Of a stretch of DNA of 64,000 nt, positions 48,444 to 61,156 are shown piece by piece. How positions within the stretch are numbered: position 1 is the stretch's first letter; each line of letters opens with the position of its first letter. Under the pieces are notes generated by a model, which saw nothing but the letters and a program-made list of their open reading frames with translations, was not told the origin of the DNA and did not search any database. Origin of the DNA: Glomus cerebriforme. Its lineage: Eukaryota; Glomeromycota; Glomeromycetes; Glomerales; Glomeraceae. The stretch covers positions 220,227 through 284,226 of the forward strand of contig QKYT01000016.1 of NCBI GenBank assembly GCA_003550305.1. The letters are read 5' to 3'. The translations under genes and the position numbers were made by a program.

Positions 48444-50630
48444 TTAAATCTTTAATAAATATAAAGCATCGCTATTTTCGGTTTCTAACATTTGACAATA
48501 TCTAAATAATTGTTCTGCACCACAATCATTAGCAATTCCCTCAATTTCTTCTACATTATCATTATTAACGTATTTTGAAATGGATTTTTCGCATTCTTGA
48601 ATTAAAATTGGAATTATAAATCTCGAAGCTCCATAAAGTAAATCTGTCCATTGTTCCAAATCATTTAAATCATCTTTAACTTGTCCTGTATACATAAAAT
48701 TTAAAATATTTTCAAATGAATGAACGGAAATTTCTGAAAGTGTTAGTGTCTTATCTGTTGCTTCTCTCATTTGTGAACTAAATAATCCCTTAAAATATTC
48801 CGAATAATATTCTAAAATAAATTTATGAACATGATAAGCAACTTGATTTTCTTTCGAATCATTTAATATAATAGTAAAATCACTTGTGTTTTGATCATTT
48901 AAAACAATTTCTTTTTCATTAAAAATATTTTTAGGTAATTCTTTACAAATAATATTAGGTTCAAGCTCAACTCTTACATCCATTCCAAAACTTTCATCAT
49001 CATCGATTAAAGGTTCTGCTTTATCCATCTCTTGTCTAAATAATTGAAGTCTATCCCAAGATAAATTTCCTAATAATTGAACTCTTAAAATAAATCCATA
49101 TTCACCTTTAACAAATGATGAAAGGTCTAATATTGAATCTGATTTATTATAAGACCAATAAAGTGATAAACCAGAAGTAAAATCACATGAAATTGGTTTC
49201 CAACTAAGCAACATTGCATTTTGTCTTGTTGCTAAAGGAATTATTGATATTTTAATATTTTCAATAATCGTATCATCATGCCATGCATATTGAATTAATT
49301 TTAATGATAATGATTTAATTATGAAATTTCCGGGTCTATAATCAAACTTCCATTTTATATATCCTTTTTTCCTATTTTCATATTCATCACGATCAACTTG
49401 TTCTTTAGATAAATATACTCTAAAATGAAAAAAAAAATTTAAAGTTAATTAAAAGATTAAAATAATTAAAATAATTATTTTAAAATTATTATATTGTACT
49501 TACTTTTTCCAATTATGTTCAGCATTATAAGCGATATTGTAAAAATCCAAGGTTCCACGATCCCACCTTTTTAAATATTTTTTGGTCGTGATCCCATTTT
49601 CATAATAAGCATCAGTTCTCGTATTATATGAAATTCTATGATTAAACAAATTTTCCTTTTCTTTATTTGGTAATACATTAAATTTATATTTATCATTGAA
49701 TAATCCAAAACTAATGTTTTTTTTAATATCGTTATCGTTAACTTTAAATCTCAAATTATCATTTAATAAATTATTAGAATCTTTTTGACTTTGAATTAAC
49801 TTAACTCTAATATCCATACTAAATATTCTTTCATTATCCTTTAATTTTCTACTTTTATACATCCTTTGATTAAATAAATGAGCCATTCCTTTATACAATT
49901 CAGCTTTTAACATAAATCCTGATTTTCCTTTAACGAAATCACTTAAATCTAATATTTCTTTACATAATAGATGCGAAGAACCTTTTGGAATTTTTCCCCA
50001 ATTTAACTCTAAAGTATTGGTATTATTATTATTTTTTGTTAAAGGTGCGATAAACCATTGAACTGAATTCCATTTTGCATCATCTAATTCTAATGATAAA
50101 GAAAAAATTGTAAATTCTTGTTGTTGTTGATGAGAATCACTATAATCAAACTTCCAAACAATATGACCTAATTTATTTGAATCATATCTAGTTAAAAATA
50201 TTCTAATTTTTTTTAAAAAAAAAAAAAAATTAATCATCACAATTAACGTAAAAAATAATAATAATAATAAATAATAAAGTATTTATAATTACCTATCAGC
50301 TCCATATTCAGGTACATAAGCAATATTATCATATTCATAAGCACCTTTATCCCAAAATTCGAGATATTTATTTTTTATAATTCCATTTTCATAATAAGAA
50401 TCATCTTCAGTATTATAAGAAATTCTATTTTCAAAAATCGGAAATTTTTTTTCAACTTCATTAGTTTTTATTAAATGAAGAAAATATTTGTCATTAAATA
50501 AACCATGTGTAATTGAATTATTGACGTTCACTTCTGAGGAAAGATATTTTATAATACAAATAGCTGTTTCTTCATCTTGTGATGAAGGACAAATTATCTT
50601 CTTAAATTGATTTAATGAAGTATAATCCAT
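48444..50630 (-). CDS. Paralogous BTB-domain protein with two GLFNDKY modules, three exons
   Basis: Minus-strand exons are 50630-50293, 50202-49504 and 49419-48444, GT..AG, in frame, 670 residues. Order: module 1 (about 42-113: HGLFNDKYFLHLI, NRISYNTEDDSYYENGI, KYLEFWDKG), MATH-like region 1 (IVWKFDYSD..., DFVKGKSGFMLKAELYKG, FSMDIRVKL), module 2 (about 277-346: FGLFNDKYKFNVL, HRISYNTRTDAYYENGI, KYLKRWDRGT), MATH-like region 2 (IKWKFDYRPGN, VKGEYGFILRVQLLG) and BTB (about 520-650: DQNTSDFTIILND, YHVHKFILEYYSEYFKGLF, ILNFMYTGQV). Introns sit at the same places and in the same phase as in the plus-strand copy. The BTB part is closer to the canonical form than in the neighbour. It probably acts as a Cul3 adaptor, with the modules as a substrate-binding or structural part (inference). 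Confidence 0.82.
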
Positions 50631-51491
50631 GAAAAAATTTCGCGAATTATTAGGAGAAAAAAAAATAAATGATAAATAAATGATACAAATTTCCGGATTA
50701 GTTAATATATCAAAAAGGCAATCAATTTTGTGTATAAATAATTGCTGATCATATAGCTTTTATAGCTTTTTGTAAACTCGTCCTACGCGTAACAACAAAT
50801 ACAAATACAGTATTCTTTTTACGTCAGTTGAGAATACTTGATTTCTCCAAATTTTCATTTTGCAAAGTGTTAGTTTAAATATTCCCACTTACGGTTATTT
50901 ACGAATCCTGCTTCCTCTTTCTCCTGAGGTTTCTTCTTATTTTACCCTCTAAACTCTAAAGTAACGATTAGTATTATCTATATGTACAGTACCTTTCCAA
51001 GTACTTTGCGCAGCAAAAGTGAACTAGTAATTAGACTGGTGCAATAATTAAAATTAATTTGTTATTACGGTTAATAGTTTTATTCAAGTTAGTCAAAGAA
51101 AAAGAAAAGAAAAAACCGCATAAATGCATAAATTAATGCGCGTGTTTTATTAAGTTAAACAAAAGAAAATTCAAAATATGCTTTATTTGAATCATTCATT
51201 TGCCAATAATTGAATTATAATAATAAAAAGATTCGCCCTTTTCAAAAAGATTATGAGGATTTAATACGTTACTGCACTAGATTATGCGTGACGAGTTTAA
51301 GGCGCAGTAAAAGTCAAATTCGGTTTGCATTCAATGATTATTTAAAAGTAAGTTGATACATTATACTGTACATTATCATTTCATTTATTGGTTATCTTCC
51401 GGTACGAAATAAAAGGCAAACATAGAAAGTCTTATTCATGTCTATTGTTATTTGTTTTATAGCAAAAATATGTAAATGTGCTTTTAAATAC
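50631..51491. other. Intergenic region upstream of the minus-strand BTB gene
   Basis: Contains the presumed promoter of the BTB gene. Otherwise AT-rich with no ORF or repeat recognised. Confidence 0.4.
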
Positions 51492-52039
51492 AGTATGTTG
51501 TGTTCCAACCGGGTTTTCAGACAATTCGGGTCAACAACGAATGTAACCACCAGTTGGTGTGAGTAATTCTGGCCAGAATTATGATCCCGCCCAGAATCAT
51601 GAAGATTTCCAAATAAGGAAATTAGGTATTACGACGTAATTCGGGGCTGGCTCGAATTACGAAAATTTTCTAATAAAGAAGAGACCTTTTTTCATAATTG
51701 CGTGATGATTAATAGAGTTAATAGAGTTAGCATTTACTCCTCGAATTATGTAAATTTATTATAATTTTTATAATTTCTCTCATGATAATAATTTCAATAA
51801 TTTCTCATGATTTCTCAATAATTATTCATAATTTATCATAATTCCTCGTGATTTCTCAATAATCATCATATTTCCACAATAATTTCTAAATTCTATAATT
51901 ATTCATAATAATAATGTTTAATTTCTCATAATTTAATAGTTCATCAATAATTTCTCTAGTATTTGGCCTGAATTACGGTAATTACACAGGAAATTTTCAT
52001 AATTCGGATGTGCAACCGGTTCTAACCTCTAGTATGTTG
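51492..52039. mobile_element. Mutator-like MITE, 530 bp, with 9-bp target duplication
   Basis: The element spans 51501-52030. The left end is TGTTCCAACCGGGTTTTC; the reverse complement of the right end is AGAGGTTAGAACCGGTTGC. AGTATGTTG occurs directly outside both ends (51492-51500 and 52031-52039), a perfect 9-bp duplication, the length made by Mutator-like elements. The interior has inverted ATTCGG and ATAATTTTCG words near both ends and a degenerate TAATTTCTCATGATT array. No ORF is present. Confidence 0.88.
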
Positions 52040-54032
52040 ATATTATGTACATTGTTACATGACAAAAAAAAAAAAAAGATTTTTTTCCACAAATATCTCA
52101 TTCCATTTATCTCGATTTCAAAAAAATTTACGCGTAATAACTACGCGTTACATAATAATTGATATATTTGATACGTAAAATGATGAAAATTGCAAATTAT
52201 AATGGAGGATAATTTAATAAATTTACTTTAAAATTCTAAAGTTTGAAATAAAGGAGTAATATATATTATATATTACAGTATTATAAATAATAAATATTTT
52301 GATCATTATACTGTTTAAAATTACTTGCTAAAAATCATATGAAATGATATATTTATCATGTAAGATCAATAAATACAGTAACAAGATTGACTTTTCACAT
52401 TTCTATCAAAGATAGATGATGATCAAGTAAACACAAATATAGAGAAATAATATATATATATATATTTGTAGTTCTCTCATAGAAATACAGTAAATAGATA
52501 AAAGATCGAGCACCAATTAAAACTATTAAAAACCAAAATTATTTTCATAGTGACGATGTGACAATTTGATGCTTGGAATTTTCGAACTACATAATAAATT
52601 ATTAATACAGTACTGCACTGCCCTGTATCATTTACATGATTTACACGAGGTAATACCAGTGTAATACCTACCTAAACGAAATGGGCGCAGATAAATGAAA
52701 TCACGGCAAATTCCGGGACAATATTGTGGATCATGAGATTTTTTTTTTTTAAAAAAAAAGTTAAAAATAAACATAAAATTATATTTACAAAAGATCAATC
52801 ATCAGATTGATAATAAATTAATTAAGGTGATTTCTTAAATTATCAAGATATTATTTTCAATATTATGAAGGTCATGACTATATACAGTATATAAAGATTT
52901 AAATAATGAATTAATAGAATTTATTTTACAATCACACATTCAATTTTGTTAACTCTTTAAAATATAAATATGAGATTGAAAATTTTCCGGGAAAAGAACA
53001 ATGATTCGTTAGAATCTCACTTTATGTGATTAATAATATAAAAACCAATCATATAATCCAGAATTATTGATTATTAACTTTAATCGGAAAAAAGAAATCG
53101 GAATCAAAAAGAGAGAAACTTTTTGTTTAATTGTTTGTCTGATCAACAAATTTATTAGCTTTACCGAATTTTAATGAAAATCATAAACAAATTTTAAATT
53201 CACGTTGTTATTTATAATTAAAAAACAATTGCACCATTCATATTTAACGAAGAAAAAATCTTGGCAAAAATAAATTGTTATATTTTTATTTTTCTCTATT
53301 GTTTTAAAATAAATAAAAAACTATTATTCTTGAAAATAATCATCTTTTTTTTAAATGAGACATAAACTTGAAGTATAATGTAGTAATTGCACGCGTTTTA
53401 TTTTACAAATAATATTCAAAAAACTCTTTGTAGAAAATCGTAAATAAAACATTGGTAAATAAATAAAAAAAGTTCACATTCATGATTAAAAATTAGTGGA
53501 TATCAAATTTATTATTACATATTAGCATATCAATTATTAATATTAATTTTTAGGAACATTATTAAATTCATAAGGAAAATAATTATATTTCCCAAATCTC
53601 AAATCATTGGAATGTGAGAATAAATTAAATGCATGAATTTAAATAATGAACTTTTGATACCGAATAAGGTATTTAAAAGTTCAGGAGTTAAATGACGTAA
53701 AATCGGCAAAATTTAATATATTATATATATATTATACTAAATGATCATCTGAAATACGGAGTAAAAAGAAATCATTTGATATATGTTTTTGATTTAACCT
53801 GCATAATGTACATCTAAATTTTTTTTTAACCTATTTTTAGGTTAGAAACAATTGCTGTAATAAAATATCCTGATTCTAAACTGGTACTTATTATGGCTAA
53901 TACTATAAATATTTTATTACACAGCCCAAATTTAGTAGAAGGCTTTACTTTAGGATTTTTGCCGCGCCCTAAGAAAATACGAATTTGGTACGATTTGATT
54001 TCGTCATAATGAATAATATGTTGTACTTAATT

Positions 54033-54065
<33 letters not shown>

Positions 54066-54528
54066 AGCAAATCGTGTAAAAAAAAAATTGTAAGATTTTT
54101 ATAAATCGATAAAAGAATTCTTTAGATTTCCATGAAAGAACTTTTTTAAAAAAAATATTGTTATTTAAAATCATATTTTGTTACCCAATCGATGGTAAAT
54201 ATTTAAATGTTAAGACCTTTTTATGATGTATATGATCGCGCGGATGTAAGTAACATGCAGTGCGACAAATGCAACACATTGACGTACGTACCCCTCCGTC
54301 TTTTCCTTTATCAGCTACAAATGTTTCCAAAAATAAAATACATTTTATTTTAAAAATCATTCAATGATATTATCTCGATTGTTTTCAAATAATTTCTTTA
54401 TTTGGTTAAAAAAATTTTTTCATCAAAAAAAATTTTTCGAATTAAAATATATAAATGTCCTTATTTTCTTGGCTATTTTTTTTTTTTTTTTAAAAAAAAA
54501 ACCAAAATATTTCCCTTTTTTTTCTAAG
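52040..54528. other. 2.5-kb intergenic region
   Basis: No supported gene. Contains a 36-bp poly-T run at about 54028-54064 and AT-rich filler. The last 200 bp presumably include the promoter of the metalloprotease. An in-frame Met at 54364 lies upstream of the likely start but gives a Phe/Lys-rich stretch typical of untranslated DNA. Confidence 0.45.
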
Positions 54529-55956
54529 ATGGCTTCTATTAGATTAAAACATAATATATTCATATTTTTCATTTTTTTGACATTTTTCAATCTACTAGTT
54601 TTTTCTTATTGTATAGATTATTTTGATGCGACAGATCATAATGTAAAAAGACAAGTTAATTGTCCTCTCGTAACAGATGATTCATCAAAATATTCTAAAA
54701 GAAAATTTGCTTATGAAAATAATGAACCAAAATTACAAATAGTAGATTTTCATTGTGATGCATCCAAAGAAATTTGTTCTAATGTTGAAAATACTTTTCT
54801 TAAGGCTGGAAATATCATTTCAGAAATTATTCTATTAAAAAACCCTTTACTAGTATCTGTTAATTATACTAATATATGCTTATCTGAACCTAAACTATGT
54901 AATATACAAGGAAAAATTGCCATAATAGGTAAAGTTTAAACTATAAATAAATTATTTTATAAATAATATTATTTAAATAATTTTTCTTTTTTGTAGGTGC
55001 TGCTCATTCGGCAAGAAATATGTTGTTTTTGGATGATGATGGATTAACTCGATTTTATCCTCAATCATTAGTGAAACAATATGAACTTGATAATCATCCT
55101 GAATTTGCACCTTTCGATATTATTGCAACATTTAATTCTTTAGTTAATTGGAAATTTCCATCAGATTATGATACTCCAATTCAACCAAAACAAATTGATA
55201 TGCTTTATATCGTTTTACATGAATTAATGCATGGTTTAGGTTTCGGTTCAAGTTGGGAAAATTGGTTTTTAACTGATAATCCAAATCAAATTTTTATCAC
55301 TTCTCAACCTGATTTTATTGCTTCTAATACTGAAACTATTTTTAATGGTTTTAAAGAAACTGCTTTTGATAGACAATTAATTTTTAATAATGATTATACT
55401 CATTTAACTGATATTACTATAAAATTAAATCAATTTGCTAAACCTAATACAAAATTTAAAAATAATACTGACTTGATTGTAAATTTTATTAATTCTAAAC
55501 AAGTCGTATTATCAGAATATATGAATAAGATTTCTACTACTCCTAATACTATTTCTTCTTACCCAAAATCTTGTAATGCTCCGGATAGAGCTATTTTAGA
55601 AACTACTATTGAACCTTTTCGAAATGGTGCAAGTATTTCTCATTTTGATCAATCTTATATTACTACTCCTGATTTTTTAATGACTACTCTTCAAGTTCCT
55701 GGTAAAACGTTATACGATTTAGTAAGACAATCTGGTGGTATACATCCTATTGGTCCAAAATTACAATCTATTCTGGAATGTATAGGGTATGAAAATTTTT
55801 TTTTTTTCATGTATTACGAAAAAAGAATGTTTCAAATTATGCATTTATTAATCATTAACTTTATTTATTTTCATTCATCCTTTTTTTTTTTTAAAAAAAA
55901 ACAGATATGAAACAAAGAGAAATCCTACACCATATCGTCCAAAATTATATCCCTAA
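54529..55956 (+). CDS. Secreted HExxH zinc metalloprotease, three exons
   Basis: Exons are 54529-54928, 54997-55786 and 55905-55956, all GT..AG and in frame, 413 residues. The start at 54529 gives a signal peptide (hydrophobic IFIFFIFLTFFNLLVFSYC, about residues 10-28). The zinc motif VLHELMHGLGFGSSW sits at about 206-220, with His208, Glu209 and His212 as predicted metal and catalytic residues. The third ligand is not obvious. Several cysteines suggest disulphides in an extracellular protein. The HExxHGxGF pattern is seen in secreted zincins of fungi. It resembles, but is not clearly, a metzincin, whose motif would continue HxxGxxH. The third exon restores a conserved-looking GYETKRNPTPYRPKLYP tail that the unspliced frame loses. 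Probable role: extracellular protein degradation. Confidence 0.82.
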
Positions 55957-57984
55957 TTATTCCGCTGAGCGGAGATTTTGTTACACTGTACTCACTATTT
56001 AACAATAAAATCTTTTAAGAATTATTGTTCTTTTTATATATATATACATGATTAGTTTATATAAAAATATTTATGAACTTTATTTAAATTAGATTATAAT
56101 TTGTAACAATGTAAAATTTATCTTTTTATCAATAGAACTCAATTAATTTCATTTAATTATTTATTTTAAATAAAAAAAAAATCATACGTGAAAAAAAAAT
56201 AATAATATGTCCAAAATTAGAAAGTTAGCATTAAAATTTACAGTATTAAATCTGTTCGAAAGTCCGCATTATTTTAAGGATAAACCGAATGGGTCGATCC
56301 GTTCACGTAACACGAAACTTTTAAATCATTTCTCTAACCAAAGTTGTACGATGAGAATGTCAACATCCCAATTTTTGTAAATTGAAATAATTAAAAAAAG
56401 TTTGGATTACATGCTTATAGTTATTACCGATTATCTAACAGAATCTTTTTATTTGTCAAAATATGATAACATTGCATTGAGGAAAATTTAGGGATGCCAA
56501 CATAACTCGTCCTATGCAATAACTTCATTAGTATTACGTCACGTCACTTTTTACTTTTTACTTTTGTCATCCCGTTCTCAGGATTACATCCTGAATATTA
56601 TATTACGTCATTATGTATGCACCCTAGTCTACTGGTGGAGAAATCAAAGGGAACCTCACAAGTTGTACTTTACTTTTATTACAATAAAAAAATAAGAAGC
56701 CAAAAGAGTTATTTTTTATTGGAGGATTAAATATTGTGTTAACTCGATTCAAAATTAAAGTGTGGGCCAGAAAAATATTCGTAATTTTACTAATCATAGT
56801 GTCGGCCTGGATTACAGACGTGATCCAGGTTGGTGGCATAACGGAACTGTAATTATCATTAGTTTTGGCCGGAATTAAAGTTAATTTACTGATTCATTGA
56901 ACGCTAAAAAATTATGGCAAATTAAGAAATTTTTTCTAATTTCGACCTAAATTATATGTTCATAAAAATCACATGCTTAACTTACAAAAAATACTCTGAT
57001 TTTATTAAGTTTGGATCTGACATTATCTGTTATAGTTAGAAGAACTATATCCCATGTCATAGTTAATAACTAGACAAGAGTTGATTGAGTCTTACATATG
57101 AAACTTTTAACCATAAATTAGATTTATTAGGTTTAAAACCTGAAATCTGTATTGTGATATTATAAATACAAATTAAAATTTAATTTGTCAATCAAATATT
57201 TTCAATATAAGGTGTAAGTAATTATTTATCTTAAAATTTCTTTTATAAATTTATATACATATATGTATATAAAATAAATTCTTAAAATAATAATAATATA
57301 TTTTTTATTAGATAGTTCTTTAAAAATATACTCTTAAAATATAAAAAAATTTTATATATTTCTTTTTTTTTAAAAGATAGGCAGATGTGTAATTTTATTT
57401 ATCAAGAAAAATATTTAAATTCTAAAATACATATTACAATTCTCCATCTAGTATTATAATCTATTAATCCATCAATCTGTTAATTTTTGAATTTATCTGA
57501 TTCAAATTCCATTCAGATTATTCAGATGAATTACAAATGAATAACAGATGATCTGATGGATAATTCAGATGATCTGTTATTTTATTTATTTTTTTTTTTT
57601 GAAAAAATTTAAATGAAAAAAAAATTCTGAAAAAAAAATCAGATTAAACATTTGAAATCAATATATTTAGATGACATTTTATATCTGGATACATCCAGAT
57701 GATAATTGGATGAATCTGTAAATCTATTTTAAATATTTAGATCATTATGAATAAGGATAATATCATAATACCCTAATTGCAATTTGTAGTATTATGAAAC
57801 ATTGCAGATTTTAAAGTCTAAATATCCACAATTCTATAATTTACAATAATCTTCATAATTAATCTGCAATGTTGTAATTAATCTGCAATATCATAATTAG
57901 TTAAATTAGTTTATAATATTTGTAATACCATAAATTGGCATAATTTATAAATATATTATACCTTTATTACCTTATAGACTTATA
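55957..57984. other. 2-kb intergenic region with AATCTGAT-like simple repeats
   Basis: No supported gene; a 71-codon frame at 56624-56839 (minus) has no signature. 56800-56825 contains CCTGGATTACAGACGTGATCCAGG-type inverted words. 57460-57740 has dense CAGAT/ATCTGAT words like the subterminal zones of the hAT-like MITE at 36340, so it may be a remnant of a related element. Confidence 0.45.
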
Positions 57985-59188
57985 CAGGATGCCAAATAAT
58001 ATATGAATAGGTGGTAGGATTTGAGTTTGCTTATTGAACATAAAAAATTTTTACGCCTAGTAAGATTTTTTTTGCTTATTTAAAGAGTTAAATTTAAAAT
58101 AGTCAGTATTTTATATGTATAGCAGGACATATAAATTTGATAACTCAGTAATGTGTTTATTTGCATAGCAGAAACTTATTTTAGAATATATTATATGACA
58201 TTAAATATTTTAAAAATATATTCCTTAAAATTAAAGACATGTAAATAAAATTAATATGTAAATTTAATACGTGACAGTGTAACAAAATCTAATCTATTTT
58301 TATATGTGATAATATAACAAAATTTAATCTATTTTTATATATGATCATGCAATGAAATTATATATGATTACATAAAAAATATATACGCGTTCGCATAATA
58401 CCAAAATGATATATAGAAGTTGAAAATAGAGGAAATAAGTGTAATTTTTCTTTTTCCAAATTTTTGTTTTTACAATACCATTTCTGCATCAATTATTAAA
58501 AGTTGTATATATTTTATTTAGTAACTTTTTTACAATTTTTGATACTTTTTTATAGTAAAATTTGATATTTTTTAACTGTTATATACTTTTAAAATCTGAA
58601 TATTATATGCAATTTTATTTGCTCTACAACTTTATTTAATCTCAAAAAATAAGTTATTAATGCCGATTTTGAGTTTAATATAAAAAAACTGTTAAAATGC
58701 AAAATTGGACAGAATACAAAAGTTAATTGTGAGTCTTAACTATTTGTTATATACTTTTGAAATTTAAGTATTATATGTAATTTTATTTGCTTTACAACTT
58801 TACTTAATCTCAAAAAGTAAGTTATGAATACCGATTTTGAGTTTAATATAGAAAAACTGCTAAAAATGCAAAATCAGAGTATGAAAGTTAATCATGAGCC
58901 TTAATTATCGTTATATACTTTTAAAATTTGAAAATTATATGTAATTTTATTTGCTCTACAACTTTACTTAATCTCATAAAGTAGATTTTGAATGCCAATT
59001 TTGAGTTTAATATAAAGAAACTACAAATTTTACTTAATATATATGTCACAAAACAGTTTGCTTAACAAAGCCAAATTTTCTTAAGTCATAATGAGAGTTT
59101 GCTTAGCAGAGTTGAAAATAATTTGCTTATTGATCATAGTAAATTTTGAAATTTTTATCTGACCTATACATAAATTATTCAAGGTCCT
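57985..59188 (-). mobile_element. 1.2-kb non-coding TIR element, copy B (inverted)
   Basis: Collinear with copy A (25761-26813) over its whole length in the opposite orientation. Its ends read CAGGATGCCAAATAATATATG and, reverse complemented, AGGACCTTGAATAATTTATG. It has three internal tandem units of about 180 bp (TTATATACTTTT...CTTTACTTAATCTC) where copy A has two. It is non-coding. A 70-codon frame at its right border is not credible. Confidence 0.82.
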
Positions 59189-60090
59189 TTCTTCATTTAG
59201 AGTATTAGTAGCATAGGTTGTATATAAATTACCAAATAAACTTATATAAGATAAAAGCTCAATTAATTTAGTTTCCTCTTCTGCTGATGTCACTTAATCA
59301 AAAAAAATATATAAACTTAGTTGGTTATTAGTACTAAGAATTTTTAATATATTATTTAAAATTTGTTATTTTATATGGACAGTCTAACTAAACTGTGATT
59401 TCATATTTATATCTAACAGTTTTTTTATCTATAATTTTATCAAAATTTTAAAAGATCAAAAATTAGTAATACAAAAATTATTTGGTTTTTGGTAAATTGG
59501 TAACATTATAAATTGAGAAATAAAAAACTAATAAATATTTAAAACAGCTAAAATATACATTCATATGTTAAATTTATATATTGTTATTCTTCCTTTTTTC
59601 ATTTATTCTATAGGTATTTTTACAAAATGCATGATTGAAATTAGATTAGGATTGAGATTATAATTAGTTTGAGATTAAAATTAGTATTTCAATCTTAATT
59701 TACAAAAATCAGATTAAGATTATATTAATGTTAGCCAAATATTAATTTGGGCCAAAATTTTGTATAATATTAAATAAAATTTTTTACTTTTTTGATTTTA
59801 AGATAATACAAAATGCATACCAATATATTTCTTATATATATATTTATAAGTAAAAATCCAATTAAAATTCTTCTATCATAAATATATGTATACTTATGCA
59901 TATTTATGCATAATTTTCTTTTAGGATAACATGTTAAACTTTGTGATTTTGATCCACCTAATGGTTTACTTGGTTTTTAGTTTCTAATTTTACATAATAA
60001 GTAAAATTGAAATTTCATATGAAAATTTAATCATAATTAGTTTAAGATTAAGCTTAATCTCAATCATGCATTTTGTAAAGATATTTTATA
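59189..60090. other. AT-rich spacer
   Basis: No gene seen. 59640-59715 and 60030-60065 contain repeated GATTAAGATT/GAGATTAAAATT words and their complements, possibly a small fold-back around a 350-bp centre. Confidence 0.4.
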
Positions 60091-60138
60091 CAGTCATTCC
60101 CCTCTATAGTCACCCCCTTATATAAGCACAATCTCTAT

Positions 60139-61141
60139 TTTTTTTTTTTAATTTAACGATGTGATCTTGCGCAATAAGTTTATTAAAATATGCAACAAAC
60201 CAAAAAGAAACACCACATAAATCTAAACTAATAAACGCTACCCCTCGCTTAGCAAAAAAGAGTCAACTGTCACCATATGAAGAATCTACGAGAACTGAAC
60301 AATATTCACAAGGCTAAAGACCTTCCCACTTTATAACAAACCAATTTTATTGAACTATATAAAAAAAAATTTCAACTGACTTACTCAATCCCAGACCATG
60401 ATGACTGAAGCCACCTTTGCTTAGTACTGAAGTACGTATCTGAAACTGATCAGTACGCATGTGACCATCTATGACACATCCTCAGAAAATCCAAAAATCA
60501 TCACGTTACCCCCTTTAGAATAAACAACTCCTTTAGGGCCAAACAAACAACAAGTTACACCAAACCAGCCTTAGACGATCATTTTTTTCAATACCCCCAT
60601 CCTCCAAAAGAAATGACCAAGAAACAAAAAAAAATATATATATTTTATAAAAAACTAACACAAAGAAAATAAAATTAGGAAAAATAACTATATCTAACCG
60701 CAAAAAACCTAAAGTAAAATAAGAAAAACACCAAACTACACTCCAAAAGAAAGTTCTTCCTCTCTAAGCCCTTTACAAACAGTTCGTTCACAAGAATTCA
60801 TAATTAAGAAAAAATTATTCTCTTCCCTACAAAACTTTTTATTACTTCCTTTTTTTGTACTCCAAAGAGATAAAACTTGTGCAAGACTGGTAAGCTGAGA
60901 ATATCAAGCGCTTTCAGAGGTATCGTTAAAGGTCATTATCCAAAAGTAGTAAAACGAAAATTATGGGTATATTTAAAAATAATAAAACGCAAATAACCTA
61001 AACTATTTTATTAAACGTTAAATAACAAGAGGAGCATTTTTTCTTAAGACCTGAAGGCTATCACCATAGTGAATGAAATCTTCAAGTTGTGTTTTTGCTT
61101 CATAAAAAATTTGTTCAGAATTTTTCGAGAAAGAGTGGCCT
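60139..61141 (-). mobile_element. Retroposon-like unit 1 (about 1.0 kb, poly-A tail on minus strand)
   Basis: Bounded by AAGCACAATCTCTAT (60124-60138) and AAGCATAATCTCTAT (61142-61156). On the minus strand it begins GGCCACTCTTTCTC and ends in GATCACATCGTTAAATT followed by an A run, as a polyadenylated retrocopy would. GC content is higher than the surrounding MITE, and no long ORF survives. It is highly similar to unit 2. Confidence 0.7.
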
Positions 61142-61156
61142 AAGCATAATCTCTAT

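Noticed and set aside
54364..54528. Earlier Met as start of the metalloprotease
   Set aside because: It would add a Phe/Lys-rich stretch encoded by poly-T/A tracts. Starting at 54529 gives a normal signal peptide at the N-terminus.
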